Shown here: positions 1-7,762 of the stretch, one piece after another
Layout of the letters: each line of letters begins with the position of its first letter
Position numbering within the stretch: position 1 is the first letter of the stretch
Source: an uncultured SAR324 cluster bacterium
GTDB lineage: Bacteria > SAR324 > NAC60-12
NCBI GenBank assembly: GCA_902513935.1
Contig: CABXOR010000004.1
Coordinates: 1 to 55,628, forward strand
Length of the DNA: 55,628 nt
Direction of reading: 5' to 3'
The notes under the pieces: generated by a model
The model's database searches: none
The model's input: the letters and a program-made list of their open reading frames with translations, nothing else
Told to the model about the DNA's origin: nothing
Translations under genes and position numbers: made by a program

Positions 1-369
1 AGCGACAATCGGCAGCCAGTCCCCTGCATTGGAAACACTTCTACGACCCAAGTGTGTGATTTGACACATCAATGCAGCACCGTGTTTGTGTACACAGTCC
101 GCCATTTCTTGAAAGTGTGGAATGATTTTGTCATTTCCTGCATACAAATTCCCAAACACAGGAGGCGAATCCGGAGCAACCAAAGTTGAACCACCGAACA
201 TCGTCATCGCAATACCGCCTTTGGCTTTTTCCTCGTGATAGAGCCGATAGCGCTCTTTGGGCAATCCGTCTTCGGAATAAGCAGGTTCGTGGCTGGTGCT
301 TATAATCCGATTTTTCAAGCGTAAATGCTTGAGTTGAAACGGCTGCAAAAGTGGATCAGCTGTACTCAT
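1..369 (-). CDS. NADH:flavin oxidoreductase (OYE/DgcA-like), N-terminal part, cut by window edge
   Basis: The 123 visible residues start MSTADPLLQPFQLKHLRLKN and include ISTSHEPAYSEDGLP, EEKAKGGIAM and CQITHLGRRS, typical of the N-terminal TIM barrel of Old Yellow Enzyme relatives such as trimethylamine dehydrogenase and dimethylglycine demethylase DgcA. Such proteins bind FMN here and usually carry a C-terminal 4Fe-4S/FAD part, which lies outside the window. The ATG is 5 bases after the stop of the MttB-family gene, so the two are probably translated together behind the EamA gene. From that context I infer oxidative N-demethylation of dimethylglycine or a similar betaine breakdown product; N-methylproline demethylase is a close alternative. 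Confidence 0.85.
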   Translation of the reverse strand, partial: MSTADPLLQPFQLKHLRLKNRIISTSHEPAYSEDGLPKERYRLYHEEKAKGGIAMTMFGGSTLVAPDSPPVFGNLYAGNDKIIPHFQEMADCVHKHGAALMCQITHLGRRSVSNAGDWLPIVA

Positions 370-374
370 TATTC

Positions 375-1928
375 TCAATAATTTGCATCCGGAAATGATT
401 CTTTTCTTTGACGGATAAAGTCCAAAAGTGCTTCATCGACTGCTGGATCGATGGTCGGCATTTCATAATCATTGAGCATTTTTTTCCAGATTTTATTGGC
501 TCGTTGTGCCGTATCCAAACCGCCGTCGGCTTCCCATTGTTCAAAGCTGTTGTTGTCGGCAACGCTGGAACGGAAAAACGCTGTTTCAAAATTGGCTCGT
601 GTGTGGTCGCATCCCAAAAAGTGTTTTCCGGGTCCGACTTCGCGAATCGCATCCAATGCCTGACCGTTTTCGGAAAGATCAACCCCATTGAGAAATTCGT
701 GAATCATTCCGGCTTGATCAATGTCCATAATGAATTTTTCGTAACCCATTGACAGTCCTCCTTCAAGCCAACCTGCAGTGTGGAGCATGAAATTCACTCC
801 GGAGAGCATGGCGTGCTGCAAAGTGTTGGCAGCTTCATAAGCCGCTTGCGCGTCTGCGATTTTTCCACTATTTAAACCGCCGCCGCTTCTGAAAGGAACA
901 CCCAAACGCCGCGCCAAAGCAGCTACAATATAAAGCACTAATTGCGGTTCCGGAGTACCGAAAGTCGGTGCACCGGACTGCATCGACATCGAACTGGAAA
1001 ATGTGCCGAAAATCACTGGCGCACCCGGACGAACCAACTGTGCGAAAGCCATTCCGGAAAGTGCTTCTGCATAAAGTTGCGCCGCTGTTGCCGCCACCGT
1101 AACGGGCGACATGGCTCCGGCAATGCAAAATGGAGAAACGACGCAAGCCTGATTATTTAGGGCATAAACTTTCAATGCGCCAATCATGGTTGCGTCCCAA
1201 ACCAACGGTGAATTAGCGTTTATCAAACTTGTGATGACCGTGTTATTTTGTACAAATTCTTCACCAAATAAAACCTTTGCCATATCGACTGTATCTTGCG
1301 CCCGTTCCGGTGCAGTGACCGAACCCATAAACGGTTTGTCGCTGTAACGTATGTGCGTGTAAACCATGTCAAAATGCCGTTTGTTGACAGGCAAATCCAC
1401 CGGTTCACAAATCGTTCCTCCGGAATGGTGCAAATACGGAGTCGAATAAGCAAGTTTTACAAAATTTTGAAAATCTTCAAGCGTGGCATAACGCCTTCCT
1501 TTCTCTAAATCCCGTACAAACGGTGAACCGTAAGCCGGAACCAAAACCATGTTTTTTCCACCGATCCGGACGTTTCTTTCCGGATTTCTGGCGTGTTGCG
1601 TAAATTCTGGTGGTGCACTGTCCTGAATCAATTTTTTGCACAATCCTTTGGGAATCCGAACACGCTCACCGTCAATATCCGCTCCTGCTGTTTTCCACAT
1701 TTGCAAAGCTTCAGCGTCGCCTCGGAATTCAACACCAATTTCCTGCAAAATGGTTTCCGCATTGTTTTCAATCAAGGACAATCCGTCCTCATCCAATACC
1801 TCATAAACTGGAACTTTGCGGGTAATGTACGGCACTCCTTTCGTCACCGGGACACTTCGCTCGGCCTGTTTTGCTGCTCTTCCACCTCCGGAACGTCCGG
1901 TACGACCTCTATGTTTTCGATCTGCCAT
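375..1928 (-). CDS. MttB-family (non-pyrrolysine) methyltransferase, copy 1
   Basis: 517-residue member of the trimethylamine:corrinoid methyltransferase superfamily (COG5598), about the usual length. Family blocks seen include SGAPTFGTPEPQ, TAGWLEGGL, REVGPGKHFLG and the C-terminal NKIWKKMLNDYE. There is no in-frame TAG, so this is not a pyrrolysine enzyme; characterised non-Pyl relatives (MtgB) demethylate glycine betaine to a corrinoid protein. The first 20 residues are Arg/Gly/Lys-rich (HRGRTGRSGGGRAAK). It lies 11 bases after the EamA transporter gene and 5 bases before a DgcA-like gene, so this looks like a transport-demethylation operon. Its sequence is closer to copy 3 than to copy 2. 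The substrate is not determined; a quaternary amine is likely. Confidence 0.9.
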   Translation of the reverse strand: MADRKHRGRTGRSGGGRAAKQAERSVPVTKGVPYITRKVPVYEVLDEDGLSLIENNAETILQEIGVEFRGDAEALQMWKTAGADIDGERVRIPKGLCKKLIQDSAPPEFTQHARNPERNVRIGGKNMVLVPAYGSPFVRDLEKGRRYATLEDFQNFVKLAYSTPYLHHSGGTICEPVDLPVNKRHFDMVYTHIRYSDKPFMGSVTAPERAQDTVDMAKVLFGEEFVQNNTVITSLINANSPLVWDATMIGALKVYALNNQACVVSPFCIAGAMSPVTVAATAAQLYAEALSGMAFAQLVRPGAPVIFGTFSSSMSMQSGAPTFGTPEPQLVLYIVAALARRLGVPFRSGGGLNSGKIADAQAAYEAANTLQHAMLSGVNFMLHTAGWLEGGLSMGYEKFIMDIDQAGMIHEFLNGVDLSENGQALDAIREVGPGKHFLGCDHTRANFETAFFRSSVADNNSFEQWEADGGLDTAQRANKIWKKMLNDYEMPTIDPAVDEALLDFIRQRKESFPDANY

Positions 1929-1939
1929 GATTTATCCAA

Positions 1940-2854
1940 TTATTGCATTGTTTTGACTGTCACAGTTTGAAGTTTTTTTTGAAATATTCCCATTCCTGAA
2001 AAAGTCTGAAAGAGAATCGCTGAGAGCAAAATTACGCCTCCAATCATGGCCAACGATGTCGGTAATTCACTAAAAAACATCCAAGCCCAAATCGGGCCCA
2101 AAATAATTTCTAACAAACTGAGTAAAACCAATTCTGCCGCTTGTATTTTGTATGATCCAGCAACATACAAAACCATTCCGAAGCCCAGCCCAAATGCTCC
2201 AAATCCTGTGGCAATAAATAAATCGTTACGCGAGATAGAAAGTCCTTCGTTTAAAAACACTGCTGCAAACGCACTGAAAAATACCGTAAACAGTCCTGCA
2301 TAAAAAACAGTTGGTAACATATTTCCATTTCTTCCCCAGCGCAGCGAAACGGTAAAACCCGCAAAACCTACTGCAGCTGCAAAAGCAGTTAAATTACCAA
2401 AAAGTATATCTCCCGACAATCCATCCTGGATCATGAGCAGGATGCCAATAGCGGCTACTGTCATAGCTGTCCATTGAGTTTTATCAATCCTCTCTCTTAA
2501 AAAAATCCACCCCAATAATCCGGCAATGAAAGGGGCGGCGCCTGGGCCGATAAAAAGAGCGTTTGCAATCGTTGTATGAGTGACTGAAAAAACAAACGTA
2601 ACAAAAGCTAAAGAGAGAAACAGTCCTCCAATTACACTCACTATACCAGCTTTTTTGAACTGAGTTATGGTATTTGGACTTTTAATTATTATCAGTAAAA
2701 ACAGAGCAGTTGCTAATCCAATCGAGCGGTAAAATAAAAATTGCCACTCAGAAGCACCCTCCAACAATCGTATCAGAGGGCCTCCGGCACTCCATAGCAG
2801 ACCTGCGATAATGACAAATGATCGGCCCTGTTTAATAGAAGTTGTTGTATACAA
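1940..2854 (-). CDS. EamA/DMT-superfamily membrane transporter
   Basis: 304 residues with about ten hydrophobic segments in two EamA repeats, e.g. IIAGLLWSAGGPLIRLL near the N-terminus and LSLLEIILGPIWAWMFF in the second half; both match drug/metabolite transporter signatures. No ATG is available; the best start is TTG with AGGT upstream (AATAGGTAATTTTG). It is the first gene of a minus-strand operon with an MttB homologue and a DgcA-like oxidoreductase, so it probably moves a methylated amine or its product across the inner membrane. Direction and substrate are unknown. It lies just downstream of the palindrome array at 2944-3219. Confidence 0.85.
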   Translation of the reverse strand: MYTTTSIKQGRSFVIIAGLLWSAGGPLIRLLEGASEWQFLFYRSIGLATALFLLIIIKSPNTITQFKKAGIVSVIGGLFLSLAFVTFVFSVTHTTIANALFIGPGAAPFIAGLLGWIFLRERIDKTQWTAMTVAAIGILLMIQDGLSGDILFGNLTAFAAAVGFAGFTVSLRWGRNGNMLPTVFYAGLFTVFFSAFAAVFLNEGLSISRNDLFIATGFGAFGLGFGMVLYVAGSYKIQAAELVLLSLLEIILGPIWAWMFFSELPTSLAMIGGVILLSAILFQTFSGMGIFQKKLQTVTVKTMQ

Positions 2855-2943
2855 AATTACCTATTTCAATATTGAAGGAAATATTTCGTTTATTTTATAG
2901 TATCTTTATCTGGTATTCTGAATCAACACGATCTGTCTATTCT

Positions 2944-3219
2944 GCATACCCGATGCCAAAGTATAAAACATTGATAATACATTATAAAATTATATTATAT
3001 TAAAAAACAGGAACTTACAATTCTGCTAAATAAAGTGAAGTATTGGCTAAAATAGGCATCTAAAAAGTATTAGCGTGCAAATACACGAATTTGTATAAAA
3101 AATAATTAATAATATTATATGCATAAATACTAATTGATTAAACTAGATCATCATCTCTGCTGACCTACAAAAACGGAACTATGAGTTCCTAAATGTAAAA
3201 TATAAGAATTAAGAGTTCC
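2944..3219. promoter_or_regulatory. Palindromic regulatory array A (three RGAACT-N3-AGTTCY sites)
   Basis: This intergenic stretch holds three related 15-bp palindromes: 3010-3024 (GGAACT TAC AATTCT), 3175-3189 (GGAACT ATG AGTTCC, perfect) and 3205-3219 (AGAATT AAG AGTTCC). Sites 2 and 3 are exactly 30 bp apart centre to centre, and sites 1 and 2 are 165 bp apart. A GCAT-N5-ATGC element followed by CCAA lies at 2944-2956. The same set in the same order recurs at 15089-15363. It sits between the EamA-mttB1 operon (minus) and the racemase-betA operon (plus). I infer operator sites for one regulator, possibly acting by looping; no regulator gene is next to it. Confidence 0.6.
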
Positions 3220-3596
3220 GATTTAATACTGATGGCCAGACATTCTTAATAAAAGACCCCGGATTATTGCGTTATTTCTTTTAATATAGATGCCGTTCTC
3301 TAAAGACCAAAAACCGTTTAATTTAGAACTAAGCGAGAAATCTTGAAAAAACTACTTAACTAATATCATGAAGATTCCTCCCTATGATATAAATTCCAGT
3401 GTTGATTTCAGACTTATTGCGAGACCGTTATATGTATTGGTTTATTAACTTGATTGGTTCCGCCTTGTGCTTGAGAAAAATGATTGTTAGTATCCCTGTT
3501 ACATTCTCACCTAAGTTCTAATATTTCATATTTGTATTTGAATTGTTCTAAAAAAGGCTTTGTTTTATTTGTTTACACCTAAGTGGATCTTCCAAG
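3220..3596. other. AT-rich intergenic stretch with no recognised gene
   Basis: This 377-base stretch lies between the palindrome array and the racemase-family gene. Both strands are full of stops and show no conserved protein motif. The leader of the racemase-betA operon must lie here, but I cannot choose a convincing -35/-10 pair. Confidence 0.5.
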
Positions 3597-4379
3597 ATGA
3601 GTCAAAATAGTATTTTAGAATTAGAGTTTAAGACTGATACAGGCCTGGGAAACCGGGCAAATATCGGGATTATTGTGCTTCGAACAGATCAAACTCTGGA
3701 ACATGAATTTGCTAATTTATTAAATTTGGCAGGTGTCGCGCTTTATCATTCACGTATTCCCAACGAAATGGAAGTAACGAAGGAAAACCTGGCTAACATG
3801 GAAGAAGAATTACCGGTTGCTGCTGCTTTACTTCCTGCCTTATTCAATTTTGATGTAATCGGCTATGGTTGTACTTCTGGTTCAACTATTATTGGTGAAA
3901 AAAATGTTGAAAAGGCCATCCAAGTTGTACATCCCGATGTACCTACCTCAAATCCATTGACTGCCTGTAAAGCTGCTTTACACGCACTGGGTATCAAGCG
4001 CGTTGCTTTTCTTACTCCATACGATCCAGGAATTACTACTACAATGCGAGATAATCTTCTAGTTTCCGGCTTTGAAATTCCAGTAACAGGATCTTTTTTT
4101 GAATCTGACGATTTTGTTGTCGGTCGTATTGACCCAGAATCAATTCTTGAAGCAATTGAAAAGATTGGTGATCGCGATGATTGTGATGGTGTATTTGTTT
4201 CTTGCACAAATTTGCGGGTAGCATCAATTATCGAAACGGCAGAAGCACGCCTGGGTATACCTGTCACCTCAAGCAATCATGCTCTGGCCTGGCATTTACT
4301 TCGTTTAGCTGGTATTCAGGATTGCCCGGAAAACTTTGGCAGTCTTTTCCAGATGCAGTTAAATGAACATGATGAATAA
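3597..4379 (+). CDS. Asp/Glu racemase superfamily protein (maleate isomerase/EutA type)
   Basis: 260 residues resembling the maleate cis-trans isomerase / arylmalonate decarboxylase branch of the Asp/Glu racemase superfamily. Both expected cysteines are present: GYGCTSGS near residue 92 and VSCTNLR near residue 202. ATG follows CTTCCAAG, with no strong Shine-Dalgarno. It is 26 bases upstream of betA on the same strand. A homologue (EutA) occurs in ectoine-utilisation clusters, so these proteins recur in osmolyte catabolism, but the substrate here is not known. I am confident of the superfamily, not of the reaction. Confidence 0.85.
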   Translation: MSQNSILELEFKTDTGLGNRANIGIIVLRTDQTLEHEFANLLNLAGVALYHSRIPNEMEVTKENLANMEEELPVAAALLPALFNFDVIGYGCTSGSTIIGEKNVEKAIQVVHPDVPTSNPLTACKAALHALGIKRVAFLTPYDPGITTTMRDNLLVSGFEIPVTGSFFESDDFVVGRIDPESILEAIEKIGDRDDCDGVFVSCTNLRVASIIETAEARLGIPVTSSNHALAWHLLRLAGIQDCPENFGSLFQMQLNEHDE

Positions 4380-4405
4380 TCAACCAAGGTAAATAAAGTT
4401 ACTGC

Positions 4406-6076
4406 ATGCCAAAATTTATTTACGATACAGTCATCATTGGCGGTGGTTCAGCTGGTTGTGCATTGGCTAACCGTTTGAGCGAGGATCCTTCACACAAAGT
4501 CTTAGTACTGGAAGCCGGCCGGCCGGATTATATTTGGGACATTTTTATCCACATGCCTGCAGGCTTAACTTTTCCTATCGGTAACAAATACTATGATTGG
4601 TGTTATGAATCAGAACCGGAACCTTTCATGAACAACAGGCGCATTTTCCATGGGCGTGGTAAAGTTCTGGGTGGTTCAAGCAGTATTAATGGTATGATTT
4701 TCCAGCGCGGAAACCCGATGGACTACCAGCGATGGGCCGGCGACGCCGGTATGAAAAACTGGGACTACTCACACTGTCTGCCATATTTCAAACGTATGGA
4801 AAATTGTTTGGCAGGCGGAGATGATTTCCGGGGCGCTGACGGACCATTGATTATGGAAAGAGGGCCATGTGAAAATCCTTTGTTCAGTGCTTTTTTTGAA
4901 GCCGTACAGGAAGCAGGTTATTCATTAACGGACGATGTTAACGGTTACAAACAGGAAGGTTTTGCACGTTTTGATAGGAACATACATCGTGGACGGCGAA
5001 TGAGTGCCGCACGGGCATATCTGCATCCGATTAAAAAGCGTCCGAATCTCACTGTTCAGTGCCGGACACTGACCACCAAAATTCTATTTGAAGGGAAAAA
5101 CCGCGAGTCTTCATTGCGTGCTGTTGGAGTAGAGTTTTCCAGGAGTCCGGGACGTTCCGAAAAAGTGTATGCTGGTTGCATCATTTGTTGTGGTGGGGCA
5201 ATCAACTCCCCTCAGCTTTTGCAGCTTTCCGGAATCGGAAATGCTGATGAACTGAAAAAACTTGGAATTGAAATTGTTCAGGATTTGCCGGGTGTGGGGG
5301 AAAATATGCAGGATCATTTAGAGGTTTATATTCAATATGCCTGTAAAAAACCTGTATCAATGGCTCCGGCTTTAAAATGGTGGAACAAACCCTTGATCGG
5401 TTATCAATGGCTTTTTCATCGCAGAGGTCCGGCCGCCACCAATCATTTTGAGGCAGGAGGTTTTATCCGCAGTAACGAACAGGAAAAATACCCAAACATC
5501 ATGTTTCACTTTTTACCTCTTGCTATACGTTATGATGGATCATCTCCCGGAGCAGGACATGGTTACCAGGTCCATGTTGGACCAATGTATTCCGATGCGC
5601 AAGGCTCAGTTAAAATTCAGTCCACTGACCCTAGAGTCTATCCCAAACTACGCTTTAATTATTTGTCCACCGAGCAGGACCGTCGGGAGTGGGGTGAAGC
5701 GGTGCGTTGCGCACGCAATATTTTGAATCAACCGGCTTTTGGTGAATTTAATGCCGGAGAGTTGTCACCCGGGCCGCAAGTTAAAAGTGACGAAGAAGTA
5801 TTGAATTGGGTTGGCAAAGATGGAGAAACCGCGCTGCATCCATCTTGCACCTGTAAAATGGGGACAGATGACATGTCAGTTGTGGATCCGGAAAGTATGA
5901 AGGTTCACGGAGTGGAAAGCCTTCTAGTGGTTGACGCTTCCGTTATGCCCTACATAACTAACGGAAACATTTATGCACCGGTGATGATGCTGGCAGAAAA
6001 AGCGGCAGACTTGATTTTGGGAAATACTCTGCTTCCGCCTGAAGATGTAGAGTATTATCGTACAGCATTGGAATAG
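4406..6076 (+). CDS. betA: Choline dehydrogenase (GMC oxidoreductase)
   Basis: 556 residues, the length of E. coli BetA, which it follows closely along the whole chain. It has the FAD dinucleotide-binding motif [13 protein letters not shown] at residues 8-20, the BetA-type block [38 protein letters not shown], and the active-site region [10 protein letters not shown] with the base His. The C-terminal Asn lies in [10 protein letters not shown]. The enzyme oxidises choline to betaine aldehyde, and often on to glycine betaine, at the membrane. No betB aldehyde dehydrogenase or BetI repressor is nearby. It follows an Asp/Glu-racemase-family gene, and glycine betaine made here would feed the neighbouring demethylation genes. 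Other GMC alcohol dehydrogenases are the alternative. Confidence 0.88.
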   Translation: MPKFIYDTVIIGGGSAGCALANRLSEDPSHKVLVLEAGRPDYIWDIFIHMPAGLTFPIGNKYYDWCYESEPEPFMNNRRIFHGRGKVLGGSSSINGMIFQRGNPMDYQRWAGDAGMKNWDYSHCLPYFKRMENCLAGGDDFRGADGPLIMERGPCENPLFSAFFEAVQEAGYSLTDDVNGYKQEGFARFDRNIHRGRRMSAARAYLHPIKKRPNLTVQCRTLTTKILFEGKNRESSLRAVGVEFSRSPGRSEKVYAGCIICCGGAINSPQLLQLSGIGNADELKKLGIEIVQDLPGVGENMQDHLEVYIQYACKKPVSMAPALKWWNKPLIGYQWLFHRRGPAATNHFEAGGFIRSNEQEKYPNIMFHFLPLAIRYDGSSPGAGHGYQVHVGPMYSDAQGSVKIQSTDPRVYPKLRFNYLSTEQDRREWGEAVRCARNILNQPAFGEFNAGELSPGPQVKSDEEVLNWVGKDGETALHPSCTCKMGTDDMSVVDPESMKVHGVESLLVVDASVMPYITNGNIYAPVMMLAEKAADLILGNTLLPPEDVEYYRTALE

Positions 6077-6122
6077 CTTCTTTTAAATAATATGGAAATG
6101 TAACTTATAATAAGATTAGCAA

Positions 6123-6983
6123 ATGATTAAAGACTGGTCTTCAACATTTGAAATAACCAAAAAATATCTCAGATATCTTTTCAAGCGTTTTAAAGAAGAC
6201 AGGATCATAGTCTACTCCGGATATCTCTCATTTGTCACCCTTCTTTCGATCGTACCGCTGCTTGCGGTCATATTTTCTGTCTTTTCTCTTTTTCCTGTTT
6301 TTCAGGATTGGCGGGGTGAAGTGGAATCATTTGTCTTCAAGTATTTTGTGCCTACTCTGGGCGAAGCAATTCAGGGCTATCTCATTCGATTTGTGGAAAA
6401 TGCAACCAATATGACATCGTTAGGTCTTGTGGCCCTCTTTCTGGTGGCCTTGCTGCTGATTTCTTCGATAGACCACACATTGAATCACATTTGGCGAGTA
6501 CGCAAAAACCGTCGCCAACTAGTCTCCTTTTCGATATACTGGGTGGTACTGACTATTGCTCCTGTTCTGATAGGTATCAGTCTTCTGACAACCTCCTATC
6601 TGTTTTCTTTAACCGGTTTTGAGGATAACACCCTGTATGCTGTCCGTAAGTTGTTTTTAGCGTTTCTTCCTTATCTAGGATCCTTCTCGTCATTCCTGCT
6701 GGTTTATTTGCTGGTACCACACACCCGCGTTCATTTCTGGAGTGCTCTAAGTGGAGCAATGATCGCCTCAGTTTTGTTTGAGCTTTCCAAATCCGCCTTT
6801 GCCCTTTATTTCACTCATTTCCCTGTTTATAAGGAAATTTACGGTGCTCTGGCCATAATACCGTTGCTTTTCGTTTGGGTCTTTATTTCCTGGATAGTTA
6901 TTCTGGTAGGTGCTCAGGTGGCTGCGAGTCTGGATGGTTTTCTGGATGAAGAGAGAACATTAGCAAATGAGGATGCCGAATAG
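6123..6983 (+). CDS. YihY/BrkB (virulence factor BrkB) family membrane protein
   Basis: 286 residues with six hydrophobic segments and the family pattern: YSGYLSFVTLLSIVPLLAVIF at about 35-55, SSIDHTLNHIWRVRKNRR near 118-135 and FVWVFISWIVILVGAQVAAS near the C-terminus. Once mislabelled RNase BN, these inner-membrane proteins have no settled function; transport and barrier roles have been suggested. It starts 46 bases after betA on the same strand, so it may be read through from that operon, though nothing shows a functional link. Confidence 0.88.
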   Translation: MIKDWSSTFEITKKYLRYLFKRFKEDRIIVYSGYLSFVTLLSIVPLLAVIFSVFSLFPVFQDWRGEVESFVFKYFVPTLGEAIQGYLIRFVENATNMTSLGLVALFLVALLLISSIDHTLNHIWRVRKNRRQLVSFSIYWVVLTIAPVLIGISLLTTSYLFSLTGFEDNTLYAVRKLFLAFLPYLGSFSSFLLVYLLVPHTRVHFWSALSGAMIASVLFELSKSAFALYFTHFPVYKEIYGALAIIPLLFVWVFISWIVILVGAQVAASLDGFLDEERTLANEDAE

Positions 6984-7149
6984 ACACGTTATAATGCGAT
7001 GAAATAATTCGATAAAATATGTGAGTAATCTTTTACAGTAGCAGCACTCTACCAGATCTCTCCCTTCGGTTTAAATGATAAGTCCCAGTCAATAACCTCA
7101 TTATCATATGAGAACTTGTGACACGAACTAAATAGCATATCCCATTTAT

Positions 7150-7593
7150 TCAAGATGATTTTCCTGGACCCTTTGAAAACTTTTTAAGGTCGTCATCAAT
7201 GGTTAGCCATTTTAGCTGACTATCAGTGTAAATGTGATATGTTGGTTTGACCAAATTTGGGTTGTCGAGCGAAGCAATCGTCAGCGTTATATATTCAGGA
7301 TGCCTTGAATCGCAAAAACTAAGAGATGATCCACATTCCGCACAAAATCCACGAGTGACATACTCTGAAGACTTGTATTTAGTCGGTTTGCCTTTCGTCC
7401 ATTTCAGCTCGTTTGTGTGAAAGTCCATCCAGCTTATAACCGGTGCACCTGAAGCTTTTTGACACATGCCGCAATGGCAATATTCCGTCGCAAAGGGAGA
7501 GCTAGAAACACAGTATCTTACAGCACCACAGAGACAGCCTCCTTCCATGTTCTTAATGTTCATATTTACTTTGGTCAGGCCAACGTCTTCCAT
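7150..7593 (-). CDS. GFA-family zinc protein (glutathione-dependent formaldehyde-activating type)
   Basis: 147 residues with the zinc-ligand pattern of the GFA/CENP-V fold: GGCLCGAVRY, then YCHCGMCQKASGAP, then GFCAECGSSL. The best-known relative, Gfa, was described as speeding glutathione-formaldehyde adduct formation, but most GFA proteins have unknown substrates. Three starts are possible (ATG at 7593, 7563 or 7548); the conserved domain begins just after the third, so the N-terminus is uncertain. It lies 169 bases downstream of a dimethylglycine-dehydrogenase-like gene whose family can release formaldehyde, so a detoxification role is plausible but inferred. Confidence 0.8.
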   Translation of the reverse strand: MEDVGLTKVNMNIKNMEGGCLCGAVRYCVSSSPFATEYCHCGMCQKASGAPVISWMDFHTNELKWTKGKPTKYKSSEYVTRGFCAECGSSLSFCDSRHPEYITLTIASLDNPNLVKPTYHIYTDSQLKWLTIDDDLKKFSKGPGKSS

Positions 7594-7762
7594 CGGCCGT
7601 AGTTTTTGAATTGCATCTGAAAAACTGTCAACTGTGTAGAATTGTTATACGGCGTTTTTGGCTAAGGAAGATTGAGTTGCCATGAGGCACCAAAGCTGTC
7701 ATTCTGCAATTAGCTAAAGAAGTAAAGTTAATATCCCATTGTTTACAAAAAAGGAGCTCAAA

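Noticed and set aside
2855..3596. Cobalamin or glycine riboswitch in the betaine intergenic regions
   Set aside because: I searched by eye for the B12-box and glycine aptamer cores in this gap and in 15017-15968 and saw neither.
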